Shown: positions 27,260-34,649, counted from the stretch's first letter. The stretch is DNA of 64,000 bases from Crocinitomicaceae bacterium (GCA_002723085.1 PBNK01000013.1:119968-183967); one strand, 5' to 3'. Made by a program: numbers and translations. The notes: a model not told the origin generated them from the sequence alone.

Positions 27260-28057
27260 TTAAGCAGCCGCTGTTTCTTTTGATGAATTAACAGCTAAGT
27301 TGTAAACTACTAAACCAAATCCGATTTTATTAATGGCATCACCTATGTTATAAACAACATTCATATCAATACCAATGTCTCCCATGAAAGAATACCATTG
27401 AGCGGTATCACCTGCACCAGCAGTTCCAATCATGTATCCAATGGGATAGATAGCCCATCCAATCAATACAAATTTACAAAGCATGTTGTGAGAACTTAGT
27501 ACTGACCCTCCTGCAGCTGTTGCAAGAGATTTCGCTTCTCCAAACATAATTAAGTATACAATATAAAAATATGCTAATCCAGAAATTAATCCCCACATAG
27601 CGGCTTGATCTGGTGCAACAGCTTCTCCCCAATATCCAGTAACAAGCATCACAACAGAGGCACCTATCAATGTCCACATTAATTTTTTAGTAGCACCAGC
27701 TGCTCTTAAAATTAAGTAAAATTCAACACACATTAATGGTACTGTTAGAATCCAATCAACGTATCGGAAAAAAGTTGGTGAACTACCAACAACATTTCCT
27801 TCTGCGTCTAATCCAACAGATCCACCCCAGTAGTCACGCATGTAAAAGTAGTGAACTGCAGCTATAAATGTTATTAAACCTGAAACTAGTATTGATGTTC
27901 TCCATTTCTTATCAAAAGAATTCATTGAAAGGAAAAAGAATACAGATGCAGCCATCATGGCCATGCATCCGACAAAAAAAGTGAAACCAACGTAATCGTT
28001 AGTTAACATGGGTTTGAAATCACCCGCATTTAATAATAATGTATTTAAGTTATTCAT
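27260..28057 (-). CDS. Green-type proteorhodopsin (light-driven proton pump)
   Basis: 265 residues, seven membrane helices. In RYVDWILTVPLMCVEF, Asp101 is the proton acceptor and Glu112 the donor (Asp97 and Glu108 of the SAR86 protein), so this is an outward proton pump and not an NDQ-type sodium pump. Met109 sits at the spectral-tuning position (105), the usual green form in marine Bacteroidota. His69 (AAVHYFYMR) matches the acceptor partner His75, and Lys244 (GDAINKIGFGL) binds retinal. The retinal-forming gene blh is not in the window. Expression is probably controlled by the four-site operator array and promoter at 28075-28150. Confidence 0.97.
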   Translation of the reverse strand: MNNLNTLLLNAGDFKPMLTNDYVGFTFFVGCMAMMAASVFFFLSMNSFDKKWRTSILVSGLITFIAAVHYFYMRDYWGGSVGLDAEGNVVGSSPTFFRYVDWILTVPLMCVEFYLILRAAGATKKLMWTLIGASVVMLVTGYWGEAVAPDQAAMWGLISGLAYFYIVYLIMFGEAKSLATAAGGSVLSSHNMLCKFVLIGWAIYPIGYMIGTAGAGDTAQWYSFMGDIGIDMNVVYNIGDAINKIGFGLVVYNLAVNSSKETAAA

Positions 28058-28074
28058 AATATATATGTTTTGGT

Positions 28075-28150
28075 TTGTTTAACAAATTTAAGCTAAAGTT
28101 AAACAAGATTCCAAATTTTTGTTGAACTTTTTTTTTAAACAGTTAAACAA
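28075..28150. promoter_or_regulatory. Four-copy TTGTTNAACAA operator array before proteorhodopsin
   Basis: Copies at 28075-28085 (TTGTTTAACAA, perfect), 28096-28106 (AAGTTAAACAA), 28119-28129 (TTGTTGAACTT) and 28140-28150 (CAGTTAAACAA). Imperfect copies match 8 of 10 fixed positions. Centres are 21, 23 and 21 bases apart, about two helical turns, so all would lie on one DNA face. The perfect copy overlaps the proteorhodopsin -7 box. The array sits between proteorhodopsin and the divergent cupredoxin gene and could control both. Confidence 0.6.
28083..28114 (-). promoter_or_regulatory. Promoter of proteorhodopsin
   Basis: On the minus strand a perfect -7 box TAAATTTG (28083-28090) with a TTG (28112-28114) 21 bases upstream. 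Transcription should start near 28076, giving a leader of about 19 bases. The -7 box runs into the perfect palindrome TTGTTAAACAA, the same layout as at the SOUL gene. Confidence 0.6.
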
Positions 28151-28218
28151 AATGCGATATTTCAGATTATAATGAAAAAAAAAAGTTTATATTTAAATGC
28201 AACTTAAAAAATATTAAC

Positions 28219-28854
28219 ATGAAGAATTTTATTACTCTAATTACCATTTTGTCAGTACATCTTAACTTTTTAGCTCAAACAACACACACCATAAACGCTG
28301 GCAGTTATTATTATAACCCTAGTTCACTTACCATTGATATTGGTGATTCTGTTGTATGGATAAATGATGGAGGATTTCATGACGTAAATGGCGACATAAA
28401 TTCCGTTACTGGACAGCCATATAACAATCCAGAAACCTTTGACTCTCCCTCAACTAACGTAACAGGAGCAGTTATTTTTTCATACAAATTTACTGTTGCT
28501 GGAACCTATAATTATGACTGTTCTGTTGGTAGTCATGCTGCGAATGGAATGATCGGAACTGTCATTGTTGAAGACAATAACACAAGTATTGATGAATTAT
28601 TTAGTTCTTTTTCTTTTGTTACACATAATAAAAATTCAAATACAATTAATTTAAATTTTATCATTTCCGAAAACGAAGCTTCTGTAGCATTGTATAATAT
28701 TGAAGGAAAGCTTATTCAAGCCAACAACATCATTACAAAAACTGGGGAAAACAATCATATTCTGCACTTAAATAAACCATTGGGGAAAGGGATATATATT
28801 GTTTCTTTAAACCATGGACAACAAAAAACAACTAAAAAGTTAATTGTAAAATAA
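28219..28854 (+). CDS. T9SS-sorted plastocyanin-like copper protein
   Basis: 211 residues. Signal peptide (KNFITLITILSVHLNFLAQ), then a cupredoxin domain of ~100 residues: SLTIDIGDSVVWINDGGFHDVNG supplies the first His, and YNYDCSVGSHAANGMIGTVIVED supplies Cys, His and Met, so all four type 1 copper ligands are present. The last ~70 residues look like a T9SS sorting domain (VALYNIEGKLIQANN ... GKGIYIVSLNHGQQKTTKKLIVK). It should be a surface-attached electron-transfer or copper-binding protein. Divergent from proteorhodopsin and facing the same operator array. Confidence 0.83.
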   Translation: MKNFITLITILSVHLNFLAQTTHTINAGSYYYNPSSLTIDIGDSVVWINDGGFHDVNGDINSVTGQPYNNPETFDSPSTNVTGAVIFSYKFTVAGTYNYDCSVGSHAANGMIGTVIVEDNNTSIDELFSSFSFVTHNKNSNTINLNFIISENEASVALYNIEGKLIQANNIITKTGENNHILHLNKPLGKGIYIVSLNHGQQKTTKKLIVK

Positions 28855-28871
28855 ACCGTTTTATTAATGAT

Positions 28872-29324
28872 TTAGCTTAAATTCAGTATACAGTATTCCG
28901 TATTTCTAAACTGAAAACTATCTCCTTTCTTTTTATTTTTAAGTAGCATCCCTATTGGAGACCCTAATGAAATAACAAAATAATTTTCATTTTGCATTTG
29001 AATACGTCCCCAACCTATAGAAATATAAAAATATCCTTTATTTGTTTCTACTAAACTCCCAACATTAGCTAAACTATTTGTCTGGTCAGTATCGATATTT
29101 AATAAATCATTTTTTTGCTTTTGGGCATTGAATAGCTGTTTTGAAAGTTGGTCTATTTCAGTTTGAATTTTAGCCCTACTGGTTTCATGCTTGTCCCCTG
29201 CACTGCTTTTAGAATCGGCATCTCTTGAAATTTCGGCAGATTTAATTGCGTCAGTAATTTCTTGAATTTTTAATTCTAATTGATTTAATATTTCTGATTT
29301 TATGCTTTGCTTAATAGAATTCAA
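28872..29324 (-). CDS. GreA/GreB-like transcription-factor family protein (TTG start)
   Basis: 150 residues. The N-terminal coiled coil (KSEILNQLELKIQEITDAIKSAEISRDADSKSSAGDKHETSRAK) and the small C-terminal barrel (FYISIGWGRIQMQNENYFVISLGSPIGMLLKNKKKGDSF) match the Gre-like family common in Flavobacteriales, often misnamed 3-oxoacyl-ACP synthase. Gre factors enter the RNA polymerase secondary channel and stimulate transcript cleavage; activity of this version is unproven. No ATG is available: the frame starts with TTG. The first copy of a 365-base tandem duplication begins at this start codon. Confidence 0.7.
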   Translation of the reverse strand: MNSIKQSIKSEILNQLELKIQEITDAIKSAEISRDADSKSSAGDKHETSRAKIQTEIDQLSKQLFNAQKQKNDLLNIDTDQTNSLANVGSLVETNKGYFYISIGWGRIQMQNENYFVISLGSPIGMLLKNKKKGDSFQFRNTEYCILNLS

Positions 29325-29395
29325 AAGATTAAATGCATTGATTCTTAAATTTAAAGAGAATGAAAAAACTTAAGATTTTAAGTTAATGTCAATAT

Positions 29396-29593
29396 TTATT
29401 CTTTCGACTTTTTATTTGATTCGATCTTTTTTATAATAAGTAACACTACAAATAACACAGCAGAAAAACGGGCACCTTTAATCAGCGAATCTTGAAAATC
29501 ATAAGTCTTATATTCTCCGATTAAATCCATTATTGGAAAGATAATTAAAACTGTTAATGCAATTTGTAATGGTTGTTTTATTAAACTTTTCAT
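29396..29593 (-). CDS. Small two-segment membrane protein, paralogue A
   Basis: 65 residues: MKSLIKQPLQIALTVLIIFP, a short loop with GEYKTYDFQDSL, a second hydrophobic segment (AVLFVVLLIIKKI) and a basic tail SNKKSKE. No family recognised. About three quarters identical to the neighbouring 67-residue paralogue; the Asp-Phe-Gln-Asp loop and basic tail are conserved, suggesting that both copies are or recently were under selection. Confidence 0.65.
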   Translation of the reverse strand: MKSLIKQPLQIALTVLIIFPIMDLIGEYKTYDFQDSLIKGARFSAVLFVVLLIIKKIESNKKSKE

Positions 29594-29608
29594 ATTTAAA
29601 AATACAAA

Positions 29609-29640
29609 AAAAGGAAGCTATTTTTCAATAACTTCCTTTT
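29609..29640 (-). terminator. Terminator-like hairpin in copy A
   Basis: AAAAGGAAG / CTTCCTTTT arms around a 14-base loop whose ends can pair further. Minus-strand T-run follows. It is the duplicate of the tRNA-Leu terminator but no intact tRNA precedes it. Confidence 0.55.
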
Positions 29641-29760
29641 CTGTACCCCTAGAGTTCGTTTTTTCGAATCAATTTATAATTGACCTCAAAAGATTAAATG
29701 CATTGGTTCTGAAATTTAAAGAGAATAAAAAAGCTTAAGATTTTAAAATAAAATCAATGT

Positions 29761-29964
29761 TTATTCTTTCGACTTTTTATTCAATTCGATCTTTTTTAAA
29801 ATAAGAAACACTACAAATGCCGCAACAGAATAACGGGCACCGTTAAACAACGAATCTTGAAAATCATAAGTATTAGTATTATATTCTCCGATAAAGTCTA
29901 TTGTTGGAAAGATAACTAATACTGCTAATGCATTCTGTAATGGTTGTTTTATTAAACTTTTCAT
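29761..29964 (-). CDS. Small two-segment membrane protein, paralogue B
   Basis: 67 residues from the ATG at 29964 (MKSLIKQPLQNALAVLVIFP). A longer frame from 30000 would run through the tRNA terminator and has no counterpart in paralogue A, so it is rejected. It differs from A mainly by two extra residues (NTNTYDF). Two hydrophobic segments, basic tail NKKSKE. Function unknown. Confidence 0.65.
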   Translation of the reverse strand: MKSLIKQPLQNALAVLVIFPTIDFIGEYNTNTYDFQDSLFNGARYSVAAFVVFLILKKIELNKKSKE

Positions 29965-29980
29965 ATATGAAAATACAAAA

Positions 29981-30012
29981 AAAAGGAAGTCATTTTTCAA
30001 TAACTTCCTTTT
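29981..30012 (-). terminator. Terminator after tRNA-Leu
   Basis: Arms AAAAGGAAGT / ACTTCCTTTT (10 bp) with a 12-base loop and a long minus-strand T-run. It starts 3 bases after the tRNA-Leu 3' end. Confidence 0.75.
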
Positions 30013-30014
30013 CG

Positions 30015-30098
30015 TACCCGAGGCGGGACTTGAACCCGCACGACCAGATGGTCACAAGATTTTAAGTCTTGCGTGTCTACCAATTCCACCACTCGGGC
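30015..30098 (-). tRNA. tRNA-Leu(TAA)
   Basis: 84 bases on the minus strand. Acceptor arms GCCCGAG / CTCGGGT pair, with A as discriminator. The anticodon loop CTTAAAA within CAAGACTTAAAATCTTG gives anticodon TAA. A long variable arm (TGACCATCTGGTCG) and T-arm GCGGGTTCAAGTCCCGC fit leucine. CCA is not encoded. It follows tRNA-Gly with a 62-base spacer. Confidence 0.95.
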
Positions 30099-30102
30099 AA
30101 CT

Positions 30103-30146
30103 ACCACTTCCTAAGAAGTGGTGGTTCACAATGTTTCCGAAGAAAC
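30103..30146 (-). other. Two stable hairpins in the tRNA-Gly/tRNA-Leu spacer
   Basis: ACCACTTC / GAAGTGGT (30103-30122, 8 bp, four-base loop) and GTTTC / GAAAC (30133-30146, 5 bp), the latter with a TTCG tetraloop on the transcribed minus strand. Neither has a T-run, so they are more likely processing or protection structures than terminators. Confidence 0.55.
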
Positions 30147-30160
30147 CGTGGTTTGGCAAG

Positions 30161-30233
<73 letters not shown>

Positions 30234-30294
30234 TTATAAATAATGAACTTGGTCGGCAAAAATAAATAAATTTCGTTAATACAAAACCTTTAAT

Positions 30295-32904
30295 TCAACC
30301 TCCTACCATTTTTTTTATTTCATTTAGCTTTAACAACGCATCGACAGGCGTTAATGAATTGATGTCTAAATCCTCAATTTGTGCTTTAATTTCACTCAAA
30401 ACTGGGTCATCTAACTGGAAGAAACTCAACTGCATCTCTTCTTCACTTTTTACTTTGCTGTTTTTTGAAACTTTGTTTTTGCCAGCTGAATTATTTTCTA
30501 AATCTTTTAATAAATTTTCTGCCTTATTAACTATTTTTTTGGGCATTCCAGCCACTTTTGCCACATGAATCCCAAAACTATGCGCACTTCCACCTGGTTG
30601 TAATTTTCTTAAAAACAAGATTTTTTTATCCATTTCTTTAACCGAAACATTAAAATTCTTGATTCTAGAAAAACGATCTGCCATGTTATTCAATTCATGA
30701 TAATGGGTAGCAAACATTGTTTTAGGATGAAACTTTTTGTTTTCGTGCAAATATTCAGCAATGGCCCAAGCAATGGATATTCCATCATATGTACTTGTAC
30801 CTCTTCCGATTTCGTCTAATAATATTAAACTGTTTGAGGACAAATTATTCATAATGCTTGCCGTTTCATTCATCTCTACCATAAAAGTAGATTCTCCAGA
30901 TGAAATGTTATCACTTGCACCTACTCGAGTGAAGATTTTATCTATAACCCCAATTTCCGCAGCCTTAGCAGGAACAAAACATCCAATTTGAGCCATAATT
31001 ACAATAAGAGCTGTTTGTCTAAGCAGTGCTGATTTACCACTCATATTAGGGCCAGTAATCATCATAATTTGTTGTTTTTCACTATCAAGATAAACATCGT
31101 TTGGTATGTATTCTTCACCAAGCGGTAAATGTTTTTCTATTACAGGATGTCTTCCTTTAACAATTGATAATTCATTCTCCTCTTTTATGGTAGGCTTATT
31201 GTAATCGTTCATTTTGGCTGCTTTAGCAAAAGAATGAATACAGTCCAATCTTGCCACCAACTTAGCATTTTGAACAATCCACTTAACTTCGTTAACCAAA
31301 TCCAAAACCAATTGGCTGAAAATTTGCTGTTCTAATTTTAGAATTTTATCCTCGGCTCCTAAAATTTTATCCTCATATTCTTTGAGTTCTGCTGTTATGT
31401 ACCTTTCTGCAGCGGTTAATGTTTGTTTCCTAATCCAATCTTCAGGAACTTTATCCTTGTGAGTATTTCTTACTTCAATGTAATAACCAAATACATTGTT
31501 AAAAGCAATTTTTAAACTTGGTATTCCAGTAGCTTCAATCTCTCTTTGTTGAATAGATAACAAAACTGCTTTTCCATCAGAAGAAATTGTTCTAAGTTTA
31601 TCCAATTCTTTAGAATAACCTTCTTTAACTACGGGTCCTTTTCCAATTATAACTGGCGCTTCTTCTTGAATAATATTATCTATTTTATTTATAATAATAT
31701 TGTTATCTCTAATTAGTTTAGCTATGGCAATTAATTCAGCGTGATCAGCCGACAAACAATATTCTTTAATAGGATGTATTGCTTTAAGAGATAGTTTCAA
31801 TTGATTCAACTCTCTTGGGGAGGTTTTTTGCGCAGCTAACCTTGACGCCATTCTTTCCAAATCCCCTACCTTTTTAAGTTGTTCTGATAAATCTTGTAAT
31901 CCAGAATAATCATTATGCAAATGATTTACCATTTCTAATCGAGATTGAATAGATTTTTGGTCTTTCAATGGAAATAACATCCAATTTTTCAGCATTCTGC
32001 CCCCCATTGAGGTGGCAGTATAATCCAATATTTCAAAAAGCGTATGCCCATTTACATGAGCAGAGTGAATTAATTCCAAATTATTGATAGTGAAGTCATC
32101 CATCCATACATGGGTATCTTTTTCAACTCGTTGGATGGAAGCAATATGGCTTGTGTTATGATGTTCTGTTGACGTAACGTAATGCAATACGGCTCCACTT
32201 GCTATTATAGCCAAATCCATTTTATCAATCCCAAATCCTTTTAGCGATTTGGTTCCAAATTGATTATTCAATTTTTCTTTAGCAAAATCAGATTTAAACA
32301 CCCATTCATCCAACCTAAAGGTATAGGCTTTGGTTTTAAATTTTTGCTGAAAAACTTTATCTATATTTCTTTGGTAAAGCACTTCATTTGGTCTAAAATT
32401 ATTGACCAATTTTGCTATATATTCTAAATTTCCTTGTGCAACATAAAACTCTCCTGTACTAATATCTAGCAATGCTAACCCAGCCATCTCTTTTTGAAGA
32501 TGTACAGCAGCCAAAAAATTATTTCCTTTATTATCCAGTATTTGATCATTCAGCACAACTCCAGGTGTAACCAATTCCGTAACTCCTCTTTTGACAATCT
32601 TTTTACCTTTTGTAGGTTCTTCTAACTGGTCGCAAACAGCTACTCGAATTCCGCCCCTGACCAATTTTGGCAAATAATTTTGTAAAGAATGATGTGGAAA
32701 ACCAGCCAATTCAATTTTCGAACCTCCATTATTTCTTGATGTCAAAACAATCCCTAACAAATTAGCCGCAGTTATGGCATCTTGTCCGAATGTTTCATAA
32801 AAGTCACCAACCCTAAACAACAACAATGCTTCAGGATATTTAGCTTTAATCCTGTTGTATTGTTGCATTAACGGTGTTTCTTTTGATGTTTTAGTTTTAG
32901 CCAT
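30295..32904 (-). CDS. mutS: DNA mismatch repair protein MutS
   Basis: 869 residues from the ATG at 32904 (MAKTKTSKETPLMQQYNRIKAKYPEALLLFRVGDFYETFG). An upstream extension to 33066 would overlap the divergent methyltransferase gene and is not MutS-like. Mismatch-binding GDFYETFG, Walker A ITGPNMSGKSALLRQ, ESTFMVEM signature, Walker B ILLDEIGRGTSTYDG and FATHYHEL are all present, so the ATPase looks functional. MutS recognises mismatches and starts repair with MutL, which is not in the window. Confidence 0.97.
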   Translation of the reverse strand: MAKTKTSKETPLMQQYNRIKAKYPEALLLFRVGDFYETFGQDAITAANLLGIVLTSRNNGGSKIELAGFPHHSLQNYLPKLVRGGIRVAVCDQLEEPTKGKKIVKRGVTELVTPGVVLNDQILDNKGNNFLAAVHLQKEMAGLALLDISTGEFYVAQGNLEYIAKLVNNFRPNEVLYQRNIDKVFQQKFKTKAYTFRLDEWVFKSDFAKEKLNNQFGTKSLKGFGIDKMDLAIIASGAVLHYVTSTEHHNTSHIASIQRVEKDTHVWMDDFTINNLELIHSAHVNGHTLFEILDYTATSMGGRMLKNWMLFPLKDQKSIQSRLEMVNHLHNDYSGLQDLSEQLKKVGDLERMASRLAAQKTSPRELNQLKLSLKAIHPIKEYCLSADHAELIAIAKLIRDNNIIINKIDNIIQEEAPVIIGKGPVVKEGYSKELDKLRTISSDGKAVLLSIQQREIEATGIPSLKIAFNNVFGYYIEVRNTHKDKVPEDWIRKQTLTAAERYITAELKEYEDKILGAEDKILKLEQQIFSQLVLDLVNEVKWIVQNAKLVARLDCIHSFAKAAKMNDYNKPTIKEENELSIVKGRHPVIEKHLPLGEEYIPNDVYLDSEKQQIMMITGPNMSGKSALLRQTALIVIMAQIGCFVPAKAAEIGVIDKIFTRVGASDNISSGESTFMVEMNETASIMNNLSSNSLILLDEIGRGTSTYDGISIAWAIAEYLHENKKFHPKTMFATHYHELNNMADRFSRIKNFNVSVKEMDKKILFLRKLQPGGSAHSFGIHVAKVAGMPKKIVNKAENLLKDLENNSAGKNKVSKNSKVKSEEEMQLSFFQLDDPVLSEIKAQIEDLDINSLTPVDALLKLNEIKKMVGG

Positions 32905-32971
32905 TTGGTGTTGTTCTTTCAGTACAATAAGTTTGTAAAAATAATGGTATTGCCAATTTATTTTAACCTTT

Positions 32972-33505
32972 ATGAATAAAAAACTAAAATTAGAAGAATT
33001 AAATAGATTATCAATTTCAGAATATAACAATTCTAAAAAAGATCCAATCATTATCATTTTAGACAATATAAGAAGTCTTAATAATGTAGGTTCTATTTTT
33101 AGAACATGTGATGGGTTTGCTGTAGAAAAATTAATTTTATGTGGTTTTACTCCGCAACCACCTCATAGAGAAATTAGAAAAACAGCTATAGGTGCCTCTG
33201 AAAGCGTAAATTGGGAATACGCTAAAACTACTAACCAAGCTATTGAATCGTGTAAATTTCAAGGTTATGATTGTTTTGCGGTGGAACAAACCAAAAATTC
33301 AGTCTTTCTAAATAAAATAAATCTGGAAAACAAAAAAATTGCCCTCATTTTTGGAAATGAAGTAGATGGGGTCTCTCAAGATTCAATTGATCTTTGCAAG
33401 GGGGCAATAGAAGTCCCGCAATGGGGAACAAAACACTCTTTTAACGTCTCTGTAAGCGTTGGAATTGTCCTTTGGGAAATTAAAAAATCAATTACTTTGA
33501 TTTAA
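32972..33505 (+). CDS. SpoU/TrmH family RNA 2'-O-ribose methyltransferase
   Basis: 177 residues. SPOUT motifs: IIILDNIRSLNNVGSIFRTCDGF (motif 1 with the catalytic Arg), LIFGNEVDGVSQDSI (motif 2) and IEVPQWGTKHSFNVSVSVGIVLWEI (motif 3). The trefoil-knot domain is nearly the whole protein, close in length to TrmL-like enzymes. It probably methylates tRNA or rRNA; the target nucleotide is unknown. Divergent from mutS with 67 bases between starts. Confidence 0.85.
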   Translation: MNKKLKLEELNRLSISEYNNSKKDPIIIILDNIRSLNNVGSIFRTCDGFAVEKLILCGFTPQPPHREIRKTAIGASESVNWEYAKTTNQAIESCKFQGYDCFAVEQTKNSVFLNKINLENKKIALIFGNEVDGVSQDSIDLCKGAIEVPQWGTKHSFNVSVSVGIVLWEIKKSITLI

Positions 33506-33522
33506 ATTAAATGAAACTTTCC

Positions 33523-33530
33523 TATATTTG
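33523..33530 (+). promoter_or_regulatory. -7 box of the DUF6089-like gene
   Basis: TATATTTG, exact TAnnTTTG, with TTTG at 33496-33499 and a 23-base spacer. It ends 12 bases before the ATG at 33543. A perfect palindrome GCGTATACGC (33533-33542) fills the gap up to the start codon. Confidence 0.5.
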
Positions 33531-33542
33531 TTGCGTATACGC

Positions 33543-34649
33543 ATGATTACACCTAAAAAAATATTGTTTCTCGGATTGATTTTATCTTTCTTTTTACCTA
33601 TTCTAATAGACGCTCAAGGTTATTACAATAGATACGAATACAGAAGGAAGCGTCATGAAATAAATTTTGGTGGTGGTGCAACCAACTGCCTAACAGATCT
33701 TGGTGGTGCTGACGTAATTGGAAGCGGATTTCTTTGGGATTTAGATATAGCCAAAACTTCTTACGTTGGTCAATTTAGTTACGTTTATTGGGTTGCTTCT
33801 AAATTTGCATTTAGAGGAAATCTTGCTTATTCCAAATTATCTGGGGATGATGCACAAACACAAGAATATTTCAGAAACAACAGACAGCTTAATTTTGAAA
33901 CTAACTTAGTTGAAGGAAGTATCATGTGTGAAGTTGTACTCAGAAACGTTCGTACTGGTAACCGATACAACCTTAAAACACCAGCAGGAAAGTTTATTGG
34001 AGCTAAAAACCCAATGGGTATCGGATTTTATCTTCTCGCAGGTATTGGTGGAATATATTATCAACCTTGGGGAAGAGATAACTTTTCTTATGACGGTGCC
34101 CCAACCCAAGGGATAAAATATCAACTTAACCCTTTAAACACAGAAGGTCAAGGGATGCCAGATCCAAAAACTGGTGAAATAATTCCAGATTACAATGGTA
34201 TTGCAATTTGTATTCCCATGGGTTTTGGAATCAAAAAAGCATTTAATGGCAATGGCGGAATTAAACTTGAAGCTGCATTCAGATTTACCAACACTGATTA
34301 TATTGACGATGTGAGTACTAATTATTTCGACTACGGCGCACCAAATTCATCAAATTCAGCCAGAATGTCTGGAACTCGTTCTGGAGCGACTTATACATAT
34401 ATTGGTTATGCAGACAACACTGCAGCAGATCCTTGGCCATTAGGAGCTCAACCATTCCCAAGTCAAGGGCCAAGAGCATATATTCTGGACAGATATCATA
34501 CTGCTCCAGGTGAACAAAGAGGAAACCCTGAAAATGATGATAGTTACATGTATCTGACTTTATCTGCTTATAAAAAGTTCAATAATATGGCTAAGTCTTA
34601 TCGAACTATAAATATGCATCAAAAGAGAAAAATTAAAGCTTCATTCTAA
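33543..34649 (+). CDS. DUF6089-like outer-membrane beta-barrel protein, possibly PorG-related
   Basis: 368 residues from the ATG at 33543; the TTG at 33528 lies in the promoter box. Signal peptide (KKILFLGLILSFFLPILIDAQ), then YYNRYEYRRKRHEINFGGGATNCLTDLGG, the pattern of DUF6089 proteins. Amphipathic strands end in barrel-like YMYLTLSAYKKF. In Bacteroidota this group includes the T9SS component PorG, but the insertion around residues 260-340 and the lack of other T9SS genes nearby leave the role open. Closed by a hairpin at 34712-34739. Confidence 0.6.
   Translation: MITPKKILFLGLILSFFLPILIDAQGYYNRYEYRRKRHEINFGGGATNCLTDLGGADVIGSGFLWDLDIAKTSYVGQFSYVYWVASKFAFRGNLAYSKLSGDDAQTQEYFRNNRQLNFETNLVEGSIMCEVVLRNVRTGNRYNLKTPAGKFIGAKNPMGIGFYLLAGIGGIYYQPWGRDNFSYDGAPTQGIKYQLNPLNTEGQGMPDPKTGEIIPDYNGIAICIPMGFGIKKAFNGNGGIKLEAAFRFTNTDYIDDVSTNYFDYGAPNSSNSARMSGTRSGATYTYIGYADNTAADPWPLGAQPFPSQGPRAYILDRYHTAPGEQRGNPENDDSYMYLTLSAYKKFNNMAKSYRTINMHQKRKIKASF

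Larger units (their letters stand above)
29321..29648. repeat. Tandem duplication, copy A
   Basis: Begins with TCAAAAGATTAAATGCATTG and ends with a hairpin plus GTACCC. It matches copy B (29686-30019) over its whole length except for point changes and one 6-base in-frame difference in the gene. It holds one small membrane-protein gene and one terminator-like hairpin. Confidence 0.85.
29686..30019. repeat. Tandem duplication, copy B
   Basis: Second copy, starting 365 bases after copy A and ending in the last bases of the tRNA-Leu gene (GTACCC, 30014-30019). The intervening 37 bases (29649-29685) contain GATTCGAA and CTCTAGGGGTA on the minus strand, which look like a decayed tRNA 3' end. Confidence 0.85.

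Noticed and set aside
27474..27677. Cys-rich frame inside proteorhodopsin
   Set aside because: Shadow of the opsin gene on the same strand in another frame.
29641..29685. A second functional tRNA next to copy A
   Set aside because: Only fragments like a T-arm and acceptor 3' strand are seen; the T-stem does not pair and no 5' half or anticodon arm exists.
29965..30000. 12-residue extension of the second small membrane protein
   Set aside because: It is encoded by the tRNA-Leu terminator hairpin and has no match in the paralogue.
32905..33066. 54-residue N-terminal extension of mutS
   Set aside because: It overlaps the divergent methyltransferase gene by nearly 100 bases and is unlike MutS; the ATG at 32904 gives the standard start.
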